From assembly GCA_021323265.1 (NCBI GenBank), contig JAJTCO010000018.1, positions 1-47,917 on the forward strand: a stretch of DNA of 47,917 nucleotides. Direction: 5' to 3'. The DNA comes from Pseudoduganella sp. (GTDB lineage Bacteria > Pseudomonadota > Gammaproteobacteria > Burkholderiales > Burkholderiaceae_D). The translations under genes were made by a program, and so were the position numbers. Shown one piece after another: positions 17,875-25,749 of the stretch. The notes below the pieces were generated by a model. That model saw nothing but the letters and a program-made list of their open reading frames with translations, was not told the DNA's origin and did not search any database. Position 1 is the first letter of the stretch, and every line of letters begins with the position of its first letter.

Positions 17875-17909
17875 CTTAAAAAGTCATCCGTACCAAAGGT
17901 CCGCTCGGG

Positions 17910-17915
17910 TATGAT
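17910..17915 (+). promoter_or_regulatory. -10 element of the second Crp/Fnr gene (apparently leaderless)
   Basis: TATGAT ends 6 bp before the ATG at 17922. No ribosome site is visible. No Crp-like palindrome and no clear -35 are at the expected distances. Confidence 0.5.
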
Positions 17916-17921
17916 TCCCGC

Positions 17922-18533
17922 ATGCCAGATGCGTACCAGTTCCACCGAGAAAAACACCGGGAAGCCACCGTTCACCGGTTGGGCATCGACGCCGACCTGT
18001 ACGACCGCTACACGGCGCTGAGCGCGCCCTACGTCAGCCCGGTGCGCGTACGCAAGGGAACGCTGCTGCAGGAAGCGGGGGCGCGCGCCACCCACTACTT
18101 CTGGATTGCCAGCGGCGTGGCGCGGCGCGGCCATATCTCCGTGGCCGGCGAAGACCTCACCCTCGGTTTCATCACGGAAAGCGAGAACACGGGCTCGCAC
18201 GCCGACATGATGGGCGGCCTGGACGGCGCCCCGGCGCGCGAATTCTTTATCGCCGAAACCGCCATCGAAGCGTGGCGCATCGACTGGGCCGCCATGCAGC
18301 GCCAGCAGGCCGAGCATGGCTTTGTCCACGAGTACTACTTGAAGATCATCGAGTGCAGCATCCGCCGCTACGCGGCCAACCTGCAAATCCGCAGCCACAA
18401 TTCGGCGGAAGCGCGGCTGGAAGCGTTCCGCAGCCGTTTTCCCGGCCTGGAAGAACGCATCACCCAGCGCGCGCTCGCCTCCTACCTGGGCATCACGACG
18501 CAGTACATGTCGCGCCTGCGCCGCACCGCCTGA
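17922..18533 (+). CDS. Crp/Fnr-family regulator, short form
   Basis: A 203-residue protein with a cyclic-nucleotide-binding-like beta roll (about residues 20-110), a dimer helix (about 120-150) and a C-terminal HTH (about 165-203) with recognition segment YLGITTQYMSRLRR. The effector-pocket residues of cAMP-binding CRP are not recognisable, so the ligand is unknown. Shorter than classic CRP and similar to the cyclic-nucleotide-binding-domain regulators common in soil bacteria. It appears leaderless. The convergent membrane-protein operon ends 7 bp downstream. Confidence 0.85.
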   Translation: MPDAYQFHREKHREATVHRLGIDADLYDRYTALSAPYVSPVRVRKGTLLQEAGARATHYFWIASGVARRGHISVAGEDLTLGFITESENTGSHADMMGGLDGAPAREFFIAETAIEAWRIDWAAMQRQQAEHGFVHEYYLKIIECSIRRYAANLQIRSHNSAEARLEAFRSRFPGLEERITQRALASYLGITTQYMSRLRRTA

Positions 18534-18539
18534 GCCGCA

Positions 18540-18908
18540 CTAGAGCGCTTCGCTGGACTTGCGCCGCAGCAGCCACCAGACGCCGGCCGCCACCACCACG
18601 CCCACCGCCAGCGCCGGCTTCACCATGCGCCGCCGCCGGCCCAGCCACGAGACGGCCGTCAGCGCCAGCGGCAGCACGGTCTTGAAGTTGATGCCCGACA
18701 GCCCGCCACCGGGGCCGATGAACTGGCCCAGGCGCGACTGCACGACGCCCAGCGCATGGTCGACCGCCCCATGCAGCAGCGCTTGCGGCTGCAAGGCGTG
18801 CAGCACCTCATGCTTGGCGCGCAAGGTGCCCAGGCGGTACAACTCCCCTTCCCGCACCAAGCGCTCCTTGGCCACTGCCAGTTGTGCCAACTCCCTTTTC
18901 GATGCCAT
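18540..18908 (-). CDS. small membrane protein, YqjK-like position
   Basis: A 122-residue protein with a helical N-terminal half (about 1-55) and a hydrophobic segment near the C-terminus (about 97-113, ALAVGVVVAAGVWWLL) followed by basic residues. It is the last gene of a run with the order YqjD-like, YqjE-like, then this one. In E. coli this position is taken by YqjK, but similarity is by position and general shape only. The function of the set is unknown; YqjD binds stationary-phase ribosomes to the membrane. Confidence 0.7.
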   Translation of the reverse strand: MASKRELAQLAVAKERLVREGELYRLGTLRAKHEVLHALQPQALLHGAVDHALGVVQSRLGQFIGPGGGLSGINFKTVLPLALTAVSWLGRRRRMVKPALAVGVVVAAGVWWLLRRKSSEAL

Positions 18909-18918
18909 GGTTCTCCTC

Positions 18919-19305
18919 TCAAAGCAGCATGTCGCGGTCGGACTTGAGTTCGGCCATGGTGGCCGTCAAGCCCAGTTTGCCTTGCCGGACCAGGCCGCGG
19001 CCCCACAGCAGCAGGCCGCCCGCCAGCACGGCAAAGACCGCCGCCAGCAGCAGCAGGATCTTCCAGCCCATCGCTTCCCAGCACAGGTAGATCAAGGTCG
19101 CCGTGCCAAAGGCAATGGCGAACCAGGCCGCCAGCATGGCCAACGCAAACACCACGGACAATTGCAGCAGGGTGTCGCGTACCTCGGTCAATTCGAGGGC
19201 GGCGAGTTCCAGGCGCGACAGTAAAAGGTGCAGGCAATTCTTGGCAAGCCCGGCCAGTGAGGCAATGAGGCCGGGCGGTGGGGGAACCTGGTTCTCGGTG
19301 GCCAT
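18919..19305 (-). CDS. phage-holin-like/YqjE family membrane protein
   Basis: A 128-residue protein with two transmembrane helices (about residues 48-70 and 77-100) between amphipathic ends. This matches the holin-X/YqjE family (DUF1469 type) of chromosomal stress proteins rather than a phage lysis holin, since no lysis genes are near. The ATG overlaps the stop of the DUF883 gene by 1 bp, indicating coupling. The next gene starts 10 bp after its stop. Confidence 0.85.
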   Translation of the reverse strand: MATENQVPPPPGLIASLAGLAKNCLHLLLSRLELAALELTEVRDTLLQLSVVFALAMLAAWFAIAFGTATLIYLCWEAMGWKILLLLAAVFAVLAGGLLLWGRGLVRQGKLGLTATMAELKSDRDMLL

Positions 19306-19607
19306 TATTTACGGCCGAGGATGACGCCTACCAGCAGGCCGATGCCGCCTGCCACGGCGATCGAACGCCACGGGTTTTCCTTCACATAGGCGTCGGTCGA
19401 GCTGGCCATGTGCTTGGCGCCGGCGATGGCGCTCGCCTGCGCCTCATGGGCCTTGGCCAGGGCCGAGTCGAGCGCCTTCATGCCGCGCCCGCGCAATTCG
19501 TCCGCCTTCTCCCCGGTCAGGGCGGTGGCGGCGGTAAACAACGCTTGCGCGTCCTTGACCAGGGTCTTCACGTCGTTGTTGACGGTACTGAGATTCTGTT
19601 CCAGCAT
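19305..19607 (-). CDS. DUF883 (ElaB/YqjD-type) membrane-anchored protein
   Basis: A 100-residue protein with an amphipathic coiled N-terminal region (about 1-70) and a single C-terminal tail anchor (AVAGGIGLLVGVILGRK), with the family-typical NPWRSIAVAGG lead-in. E. coli relatives attach inactive ribosomes to the inner membrane in stationary phase under RpoS. AGGAG precedes the ATG. It is coupled to the YqjE-like gene, and the ferritin-like gene ends 26 bp upstream. Confidence 0.9.
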   Translation of the reverse strand: MLEQNLSTVNNDVKTLVKDAQALFTAATALTGEKADELRGRGMKALDSALAKAHEAQASAIAGAKHMASSTDAYVKENPWRSIAVAGGIGLLVGVILGRK

Positions 19608-19633
19608 GATAGGACTCCTCTTCGGTAAGTAAA

Positions 19634-20140
19634 TTACGCCAATAGGTCCCGCATATCGTCGGCGTGTTCTTCCTCCACGGCCATGATTTGCGTCAAGAGT
19701 TGCTTGGTCGTCGGGTCGCTGTCACCGATCAGTTCGATCATCTGGCGGTAGCTTTCAATTGCCACCCGTTCCGCCACCAGGTTGGCGCGCACCATCGCCT
19801 GCACCTCCCTTGAGTCATCATACTCGGCATGACTCCTGTCGAGCAACGTTGCTGGATTGAAATCGGGCTCACCGTTGAGCTGGACGATGCGTTCGGCCAG
19901 CCAGTCCGCATGCTGCTGCTCCTGCGTGGCGTGTTCCAGGAACTCCGCCTTGATGGAAGCGTTGGACAGGCCGGTGACCAGGTAGTAGTGGCGCTTGTAG
20001 CGGTGGATGCACACCAGCTCGGTGGCCAACGCTTCGTTCAGCATCTGCAGCACCTGCGCGCGGTTGCCTTTGTAGCCGGCGGTCACGGGACCGTCGGCCA
20101 TGTTGCGCGCCGCCGCGCGGATCGCGTTCTTATCGATCAT
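19634..20140 (-). CDS. bacterioferritin/ferritin-like protein
   Basis: A 168-residue four-helix-bundle protein with the diiron pattern: Glu in NEALATELVCIH, ExxH in EHATQEQQH, Glu in NLVAERVAIE, and ExxH in EEEH near the C-terminus. This fits iron storage and detoxification of peroxide and iron. The N-terminal 25 residues are longer than in classic Bfr, and no haem-ligand Met is obvious. It lies in the operon between the OmpA-domain lipoprotein and the DUF883 gene. Its presence links iron and oxidative stress to the envelope set. Confidence 0.9.
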   Translation of the reverse strand: MIDKNAIRAAARNMADGPVTAGYKGNRAQVLQMLNEALATELVCIHRYKRHYYLVTGLSNASIKAEFLEHATQEQQHADWLAERIVQLNGEPDFNPATLLDRSHAEYDDSREVQAMVRANLVAERVAIESYRQMIELIGDSDPTTKQLLTQIMAVEEEHADDMRDLLA

Positions 20141-20155
20141 GGAAGCTCCCTGTGC

Positions 20156-21049
20156 TTAGCGACGGTGGGTGACGGGACGGCCGGCTTCGGAGAGCACGAT
20201 TTCCACCCGCCGGTTCAGTTGGCGCTCGCCGGCCGTGGCATTGCCGGCCACGGGATAGGCTTCGCCATAGCCGCGCGTTTCGATGCGCGAGCGGTCGATG
20301 CCCATCTGCCCCAGGGCCACGCGCACGGCCTCGGCACGGCGCTGCGACAGCTGCAGGTTGTAGGCGTCGCTGCCGGTGCTGTCGGTGAAGCCTTCGATCA
20401 GCACGGTGCGTTCCGGATTGTCGCGCAGGACGTCGGCCAGGCGCTGGGCGGTGGCAATGCCGTGCGCGGTCAGGTTGGCCTGGTCCACGTTGAACAGCAC
20501 GTCGCCAAAGGTGATGACGATGCCGCGCTCGGTCTGCTTGGCCTGCAGGTCCGACAGGGCGGCGGCCAGCGCGTCGGCGCGCGCCTGCGCGTCGCGCGTG
20601 GCCGCTTCGGCACTGGCGGCCTGGCCTTGCGCGGCCTGCGCCTCCAGGCGTGCCTGCTCGGCGCGGCGCTTGGCCGCTTCCGCTTCGGCCGTGCGCGCTT
20701 CCAGCCGCACCTGGTCGCGCTGGGCGGCGGAATCCTTCATCTGGTCCTCGGCCGCCTTGGCGCGCGCGATCTCCTGCGCACTGGCGATCTTCTGCTTGGC
20801 GAGATAGGCCAGCTTGTCGATCTGGTCCAGGCTCTCGTTGCGCGCGGCGGCCGTGTTGGCCTGGTCCAGCGCGCGCGTGGCGGCCGCCAGTTCCAGCGGC
20901 GCGTACTTGGCCACCAGCGGGTTGCCCTGGGCTTGCGCATAGGTGGCGCGCGCGGTTTCCAGTTCGCCGGTGGTGGTGGGAGTGGTGCTGCAGGCGGCCA
21001 GCAGCAGGGCGGCGGCCAGGGCAGCGGGTTTCATGAAGAGCTTGATCAT
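20156..21049 (-). CDS. DUF4398 / OmpA-domain lipoprotein
   Basis: A 297-residue protein with a lipoprotein signal ending LLLAAC (Cys20) and a DUF4398-like helical region (about 25-95). A long Ala/Glu/Arg coiled coil follows (about 95-175), then an OmpA C-terminal domain (about 182-287, signature EGFTDSTGSDAYNLQLSQRR). It would connect the outer membrane to peptidoglycan through a long rod. AAGGAG 6 bp before the ATG at 21049 decides the start. Second gene of the minus-strand operon that begins with another DUF4398 lipoprotein. Confidence 0.9.
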   Translation of the reverse strand: MIKLFMKPAALAAALLLAACSTTPTTTGELETARATYAQAQGNPLVAKYAPLELAAATRALDQANTAAARNESLDQIDKLAYLAKQKIASAQEIARAKAAEDQMKDSAAQRDQVRLEARTAEAEAAKRRAEQARLEAQAAQGQAASAEAATRDAQARADALAAALSDLQAKQTERGIVITFGDVLFNVDQANLTAHGIATAQRLADVLRDNPERTVLIEGFTDSTGSDAYNLQLSQRRAEAVRVALGQMGIDRSRIETRGYGEAYPVAGNATAGERQLNRRVEIVLSEAGRPVTHRR

Positions 21050-21059
21050 GGCGGCTCCT

Positions 21060-21446
21060 TTAGCGTGTCATGGTGCTGTTGGCGCGGTCCAGCTCTTCGC
21101 GCAGCACACGCAGGTCTTCCTGCAGCTTGTTGGCGGCTTCGGTGGCCTTGGCGCTGCTGGCCTTGCTTTGCGCCAGCTTGGCGTCGGCCTGGGCCTGCAA
21201 GGCCAGGTCCTGGGCGGTACGGTAATCCTTGGCTGCCAGCGCCTGGTTGGCGCGCAGCATCTTGTCACGTGCTGCCGCCATTTCAGCCGGCGCCAATTCC
21301 GGTGCGCCGGTCGAGGCAGCGGATTCCACCGCGGTACGCGACGATGCGACTTCGGCCGTGGCCGGGGTCTTCATGCTGCTGCAGCCGGCCAGCACCAGCG
21401 CGGCGCAGACGGCGGACAACAGCGGTAGGCGATTCAGCGAGATCAT
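21060..21446 (-). CDS. DUF4398-family lipoprotein
   Basis: A 128-residue protein with a lipoprotein signal ending LVLAGC (Cys22). The rest is a helical DUF4398 repeat region (APAEMAAARDKMLRANQAL type) and a short coiled coil. It resembles the N-terminal half of the next gene product without the OmpA domain, so the pair probably arose by duplication. GAGGAG precedes the ATG at 21446; the longer open frame has no signal peptide. It heads a six-gene minus-strand operon (to 18540). The promoter has a Crp-like box and a TATAAC -10. Confidence 0.85.
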   Translation of the reverse strand: MISLNRLPLLSAVCAALVLAGCSSMKTPATAEVASSRTAVESAASTGAPELAPAEMAAARDKMLRANQALAAKDYRTAQDLALQAQADAKLAQSKASSAKATEAANKLQEDLRVLREELDRANSTMTR

Positions 21447-21479
21447 TATTGTTCTCCTCACGAGGATAGGGGTACCGCA

Positions 21480-21549
21480 GTTATATAAGCAGTCCCCGCT
21501 GGGTTCAGTACGGTGCCGCACATTGCAGCCGGGCGCGCCGGTGTACGCT
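21480..21549. promoter_or_regulatory. shared Crp-like palindrome with divergent -10 elements (DUF4398 operon / asmA-like)
   Basis: The box AGTACG-GTGC-CGCACA is at 21507-21522. On the plus strand 21 bp then TACGCT-GG (21544-21549) serves the AsmA-like gene. On the minus strand 21 bp then TATAAC (21485-21480) serves the DUF4398 operon. The plus-strand -10 ends 6 bp before the ATG. Confidence 0.7.
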
Positions 21550-21555
21550 GGCGTC

Positions 21556-23565
21556 ATGGCACACACCCTTTCACGCCGTACCAAGATCAGCCTGGCGGTG
21601 CTGGGCTTGCTGCTGGCCATTCCGGCGTTGGCCCTGGTCATCCTGCTGACCTATGACTGGAACCGGGCGCGGCCCTGGCTCGCGGCGCGCGCCAGCGAAG
21701 CGCTGCAGCGGCCTGTCGAACTGCGCGGCAACCTGGTGCTGACCTGGCAGCGCCAGCCCACCCAGGCGCGCAGCTGGCGCGACCACGTGCCCTGGCCGCA
21801 CCTGGTGGCGCAGGAAGTGTATGTGCGCAATCCCGCCGGCCTGCCCGCCGGCGACACCGCCTCGGCACAGCGGCTGGCCTTTTCGCTCAGCCCCTTTGCC
21901 CTGCTGGGGCGCAAGATCGCCATTCCCGAACTGCGTTTCGACCAGCCGCAACTGACGCTGCTGCGCCAGGCCGACGGCAGCAACAACTGGACCTTGCCCC
22001 AGCGTCCGCCGTCCGCGTGGCGCCTGGAACTGGACCGTGTGGTGTTTACGCGCGGCACCGTGAAGCTGGACGACGCACAGCAAAAGATCCGCGCCACGGC
22101 CCACCTCGACACGCTCGACAAGGACCCGCGCTACGGCGTGGCCTGGACGCTGGACGGCACCTGGAACCAGCAGACCATTGCCGGCCAGGGCAAGGCGGGC
22201 GCCGTGCTGGCCTTGCGCACTGCCAGCCAGCCCTTCCCGCTGCTGGCCGACGCCAAGGTGGGGCTGGTGCGCGTGCGCGCGGAAGGCACGCTGACCAACC
22301 CGGCCCAGCTGGCGGCCATCGACCTGCAGCTGAAGGTGTCGGGCGCGTCGGCGGCGCGCCTGTATCCGCTGACCGGCTTGCTGCTCCCGGAAACGCCGCC
22401 CTTCCACACGGCCGGCCGCCTGCGCGGCCACCTGGCCCAGGGCGCCAGCCAGTGGACGTACGAGAAATTCACCGGGCGCGTGGGCGACAGCGATATCGCC
22501 GGCAGCCTGTCCTACCAGCAGCGCCAGCCGCGCGGCCTGCTGACCGGCTCGGTCCACTCGCGCCTGCTGCAGTTCGCCGACCTGGGGCCGCTGATCGGCG
22601 CCGACTCCAACGCCAGCAAGGCCGAGCGCGGCGTGCCCGCCGTGCAGCCGGCCGGCAAGCTGCTGCCGGTGGAAACCTTCAAGACCGCACGCTGGAAGGC
22701 CATCGATGCCGACGTCAGCTTCCACGCCGAGCGCATCGTGCGCACCAAGGAACTGCCGCTGGCCAAGCTGCACACGGAATTCCACTTGCGCGACGGCGTG
22801 CTGCGCCTGACGCCGCTGAACTTCGACTTTGCCGGCGGCCGCGTCACCTCCAAGGCCACGCTGGACGGCAGCAGCGGCCAGGCCGTGGCCGCCACCGTGG
22901 ACGCCACGGCGCGCCACATCAAGCTGCGCGCGCTGCTGCCCAAGCTGCCTGAACTCAAGCAGGCCACCATCGGCGAGATCAACGCCTCGACCAAGCTGAC
23001 CGCGCAAGGCGATTCCGTCGCCAGCCTGCTGGCGCACGCGAACGGCGAACTGAAGATGCTGGTCAACGACGGCACGGTAAGCAAGCTGCTGCTGGAACAG
23101 ATGGGCCTGAACATCGGCAACATCGTGCTGACCAAGCTGTTTGGCGACAGGCCGGTGCACCTGAACTGCCTGGCCGGCGATTTCGGCGTGCGCGACGGCC
23201 TGGCGCAGACGCGCTACTTCATCGTCGACACGGACGATGCCACCGTGCGCATCGGCGGCACCGTCAACCTGGCCAACGAGCGCATCAACCTCACCATGCG
23301 CCCCGATTCCAAGGGCTTGCGCATCATCTCCCTGCGCGCGCCGATTTATGTGCGCGGCACGCTCAAGCAACCCGACGTCGACATCGACAAGGGCGTGATC
23401 GCCATGCGCGCCGGCGGCGCCCTGGCCCTGGGCGCGCTGGCCGCGCCGGCGGCCCTGGTGCCGCTCATCAGCGCGGGCGGCGAAGGCGACAACCAGTGCG
23501 CAGCCCTGCTGGCCGGGGCGCGCGCGAAGCCGCGGGCGCCCCCGCCCGGCAAGACGCAAAAGTAA
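21556..23565 (+). CDS. AsmA-family protein
   Basis: A 669-residue protein with one N-terminal membrane helix (about residues 11-33), an AsmA N-terminal domain, and a long beta-rich repeat body ending in the AsmA C-terminal region (about 505-620). AsmA-like proteins form periplasm-spanning bridges implicated in phospholipid transport to the outer membrane. The short Pro/Arg-rich tail is not conserved. The start at 21556 has no ribosome site and lies directly after a TACGCT -10, so the message appears leaderless; the frame is open further upstream but without a signal anchor. Confidence 0.88.
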   Translation: MAHTLSRRTKISLAVLGLLLAIPALALVILLTYDWNRARPWLAARASEALQRPVELRGNLVLTWQRQPTQARSWRDHVPWPHLVAQEVYVRNPAGLPAGDTASAQRLAFSLSPFALLGRKIAIPELRFDQPQLTLLRQADGSNNWTLPQRPPSAWRLELDRVVFTRGTVKLDDAQQKIRATAHLDTLDKDPRYGVAWTLDGTWNQQTIAGQGKAGAVLALRTASQPFPLLADAKVGLVRVRAEGTLTNPAQLAAIDLQLKVSGASAARLYPLTGLLLPETPPFHTAGRLRGHLAQGASQWTYEKFTGRVGDSDIAGSLSYQQRQPRGLLTGSVHSRLLQFADLGPLIGADSNASKAERGVPAVQPAGKLLPVETFKTARWKAIDADVSFHAERIVRTKELPLAKLHTEFHLRDGVLRLTPLNFDFAGGRVTSKATLDGSSGQAVAATVDATARHIKLRALLPKLPELKQATIGEINASTKLTAQGDSVASLLAHANGELKMLVNDGTVSKLLLEQMGLNIGNIVLTKLFGDRPVHLNCLAGDFGVRDGLAQTRYFIVDTDDATVRIGGTVNLANERINLTMRPDSKGLRIISLRAPIYVRGTLKQPDVDIDKGVIAMRAGGALALGALAAPAALVPLISAGGEGDNQCAALLAGARAKPRAPPPGKTQK

Positions 23566-23578
23566 CAAACCGTTACAC

Positions 23579-23621
23579 CGTGACATAGCGAACAGAGCAT
23601 CCCGCCCCCCTCCCGTAAGCT
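23579..23621 (+). promoter_or_regulatory. Crp-like half palindrome plus -10 of the 23652 gene
   Basis: The right half CGAACA (23589-23594) is perfect; the left half CGTGAC is poor. After 21 bp comes TAAGCT-GG (23616-23621), the same spacing as at the other sites. Confidence 0.5.
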
Positions 23622-23651
23622 GGAAAGCGTATCCATTACGGAGGAAGAATC

Positions 23652-23873
23652 ATGAAAACCACCCAAATTGCAGCTCGTCTCGCGATCGTCGGCGCCATGC
23701 TGGGCCTGGGCGCCTGTTCTTCGATGTCGACGCAGGATCGGAATACCGCCGTCGGTGCCGGTGTCGGCGCCGTGGCCGGCTCGGTGCTGACTGGCGGCTC
23801 CACCACCGGTACGGTGGGCGGCGCCGTGGTGGGCGGTGTGATCGGTAACCAGGTCAACAAGCCGCGCCGTTAA
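23652..23873 (+). CDS. small glycine-zipper lipoprotein, OsmB-like
   Basis: A 73-residue lipoprotein with a signal ending LGLGAC (Cys22) and a glycine-zipper hairpin (about 33-67; AVGAGVGAVAGSVLTGG and GGAVVGGVIGNQV). The size and layout match OsmB-type osmotic-stress lipoproteins. A good GGAGGAAG ribosome site lies 5 bp upstream. It converges on the Crp/Fnr regulator gene with a 4-bp overlap, both reading TAA. A degenerate box with a well-placed TAAGCT precedes it. Confidence 0.85.
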   Translation: MKTTQIAARLAIVGAMLGLGACSSMSTQDRNTAVGAGVGAVAGSVLTGGSTTGTVGGAVVGGVIGNQVNKPRR

Positions 23874-24589
23874 ACCGGAGCGCGCACCTGCTGGTAGCAA
23901 TGGCAGGACACCGCTTCCAGCCCAGCCGGGTCCAGTATCTCGATATTGCCCCGGCTGTAGCTGATCAGGCCCTGGCCCTGCAGCGCGCTGGCGGCCTTGG
24001 TGACACCGACCCGGCGCACGCCCAACGCATGGGCCAGGAATTCATGGGTCATGTGGAAGCGGTCCGATTGCAGGCGGTCGCGCGTGACCAGCAGGGAGCG
24101 CGCCAGGCGCGCTTCCAGCACGTGGAAGCGGCTGCAGACGGCGATCTGGATCGCTTGCGACAGCAGGTTGTCGGTATAGCGGTGCAGCACGTGCTGCAGC
24201 GCCTCCATGGCGGCGTACTCGGCGCTGAAGTCCTGCGCATCCATGCGCAAGGCATGTCCGCTGCGCTGGACCACGGCCCGCACCTGGGCCGTGCGCTGGC
24301 CCAGCGCGACGGAAGCGCCGACCATGCCTTCGCGTCCGGCCGACCCCACTTCCAGCGTCATGCGGCCTTCGGCCACCGCCAGCAGCGAGACGAGGGAGTC
24401 GAGCGGAAAGTAGATGGCGTCGATCTGCTGGCCGGCTTCGAACAGCACCTCGCCTGCTTCGAGCTCCACCAGCTCGCACAGGCCTTCGAGAATGTCCAGG
24501 TCGTCTTCCGGCAAGGTGGCCAGCAGACGGTTACCGATGCGGGGTGGTGGCGATTCGCTGCTTGGAACGGTATGAAGAGTCAAAGTCAT
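23870..24589 (-). CDS. Crp/Fnr-family regulator, candidate master of the palindrome regulon
   Basis: A 239-residue protein with a cyclic-nucleotide-binding-like roll (about 28-125), a dimer helix (about 130-152) and a winged HTH (about 165-225). The helix-turn-helix THEFLAHALGVRRVGVTKAA aligns with CRP without gaps: CRP R180 corresponds to R193, E181 to V194, R185 to K198. The RAAT-type cAMP pocket is absent, and there is no Fnr-type Cys cluster, so the effector is unknown. The ATG at 24589 is the likely start (26 residues after the first codon of the open frame). Its own promoter has a shared palindrome, suggesting autoregulation. Confidence 0.88.
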   Translation of the reverse strand: MTLTLHTVPSSESPPPRIGNRLLATLPEDDLDILEGLCELVELEAGEVLFEAGQQIDAIYFPLDSLVSLLAVAEGRMTLEVGSAGREGMVGASVALGQRTAQVRAVVQRSGHALRMDAQDFSAEYAAMEALQHVLHRYTDNLLSQAIQIAVCSRFHVLEARLARSLLVTRDRLQSDRFHMTHEFLAHALGVRRVGVTKAASALQGQGLISYSRGNIEILDPAGLEAVSCHCYQQVRAPV

Positions 24590-24617
24590 TGCCGTCAGCC
24601 TGGTGAAGTTTAGGCGG

Positions 24618-24687
24618 AGCGTAGCGGCAATCCCACACGCTGTATGTACGCTGACGCACGGAAGCACCGCGCGCCAGCGTCCACAAT
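24618..24687. promoter_or_regulatory. shared Crp-like palindrome between the regulator and the 24718 gene
   Basis: The box TGTACG-CTGA-CGCACG is at 24645-24660. On the plus strand 21 bp then CACAAT (24682-24687). On the minus strand 21 bp then TACGCT (24623-24618), which serves the regulator gene. The symmetry puts the regulator under its probable own box. Confidence 0.7.
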
Positions 24688-24717
24688 GTGTTTATCCGTC
24701 AAGAAAGGAAGTTCCGC

Positions 24718-25425
24718 ATGGCACCCAACACCAACCTCTCCCGCTACACCACCCACCCGATGGTGCTCATTGCCGCCATCGCCATCGTGCTGTTCTGCGG
24801 CGTCGGCATCGCCGCCATCATGGGCTGGCTGCCGCAATCGGGCGCCATCATGGGGCCGCCGCTGGCCGAGGCGCCGGTGCCGGTGGCCAGCCCGAACCAG
24901 GGTCCGCCGCCGCCACCGGCCGGCTACGCGCCCGCTCCGCCCGCCCCGGCCTATGCGGCCGCCCCCGCCTTCGCCGCCGCGCCGCTCGCGGGCGATGCCG
25001 CCGGCTACTCGGGCGGCGGCAGCCATGGCGGCGGCAGCGGCGCCGAGCCCGCCGCCGCGCCTGCCCGGGCTCCCGCGGCGGCGCCTGCGCCCGTGTGCCG
25101 CAGCTGCGGCGTGGTGGAATCGGTGCGCAAGGTCACGCGGCGCGGTGAAGGCAGCGGCCTGGGCGCGGCCGGCGGCGCCATCGTCGGCGGCCTGCTGGGC
25201 AACCAGATCGGCGGCGGCGACGGCCGCAAGCTGGCCACCGTGGCCGGCGCCGTGGGCGGTGCCGTGGTGGGCAACCAGGTGGAAGGCAATATGAAGGCGA
25301 GTACCCATTACGCCGTACGCGTGCGCATGAACGATGGCAAGGTGCGCACCGTGGAAAGCAGCGCGGCGAACTGGCAGGCCGGCGACCGCGTAAAGGTCGT
25401 GAAAGGCAGGCTGCAACGCCGCTGA
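24718..25425 (+). CDS. glycine-zipper 2TM protein with N-terminal membrane anchor
   Basis: A 235-residue protein. A signal-anchor helix (about 17-41) is followed by a long low-complexity Pro/Ala/Gly region (about 50-125). A CRSCG motif follows, then a glycine zipper (about 148-187; GAAGGAIVGGLLGNQIGGGDG and GAVGGAVVGNQVEG) and a C-terminal beta domain ending GDRVKVVKGRLQRR. The C-terminal half resembles the 16861 lipoprotein. The start is the ATG at 24718 after AAAGGAAG; an upstream in-frame GTG at 24688 sits on the -10 element. Divergent from the regulator gene. Confidence 0.8.
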   Translation: MAPNTNLSRYTTHPMVLIAAIAIVLFCGVGIAAIMGWLPQSGAIMGPPLAEAPVPVASPNQGPPPPPAGYAPAPPAPAYAAAPAFAAAPLAGDAAGYSGGGSHGGGSGAEPAAAPARAPAAAPAPVCRSCGVVESVRKVTRRGEGSGLGAAGGAIVGGLLGNQIGGGDGRKLATVAGAVGGAVVGNQVEGNMKASTHYAVRVRMNDGKVRTVESSAANWQAGDRVKVVKGRLQRR

Positions 25426-25468
25426 TGTTCGGCAACGTACAGATCACGGCCCCGGCTCCGGCAATAAT
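25426..25468 (+). promoter_or_regulatory. Crp-like palindrome plus -10 of the 25504 gene
   Basis: The box TGTTCG-GCAA-CGTACA (25426-25441) begins on the base after the stop codon of the 24718 gene. After 21 bp comes AATAAT (25463-25468). Confidence 0.65.
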
Positions 25469-25503
25469 GCAGCCAGGACTTCCGATTACGAGAGGAAAAT
25501 ATC

Positions 25504-25650
25504 ATGCTCTATACCATCGCTGTCGTACTCATCATCCTGTGGTTGCTCGGCCTGGTGACCTCCTACACCGTGGGCGGCTTCATCCACATTCTGCTGGTCG
25601 TCGCCGTGATCATGATCTTGCTGCGCCTGATCAGCGGGCGCGGCATCTAG
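25504..25650 (+). CDS. lmo0937-type small membrane protein
   Basis: A 48-residue protein with two hydrophobic helices (TIAVVLIILWLLGLV and FIHILLVVAVIMILLRL) separated by a short TSYTVGG turn. This is the layout of the lmo0937 family of small stress-linked membrane proteins. The function is unknown. GAGAGGA lies just upstream. It has its own box and -10 and is followed by a strong terminator, so it can be transcribed alone. Confidence 0.8.
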   Translation: MLYTIAVVLIILWLLGLVTSYTVGGFIHILLVVAVIMILLRLISGRGI

Positions 25651-25681
25651 TGAGCCGGCTCAGCCGGCATCCACATCCGGG

Positions 25682-25720
25682 GCGGGGCTTGCGGCGCAGG
25701 TCCCGTCCCGCTTTTTTTTT
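25682..25720 (+). terminator. rho-independent terminator between the 25504 and 25750 genes
   Basis: The stem GCGGGGC / GTCCCGC (one G-T pair) with a 16-nt loop that can itself partly pair is followed by nine T. Only 29 bp separate it from the next start codon. Confidence 0.8.
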
Positions 25721-25749
25721 CCACTACCCTTTGTTCCAAGGAGAATCCT

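Noticed and set aside
18919..19305. A phage-holin family hit as evidence for a prophage
   Set aside because: It lies in a DUF883/YqjE/YqjK-like chromosomal operon with no phage genes nearby.
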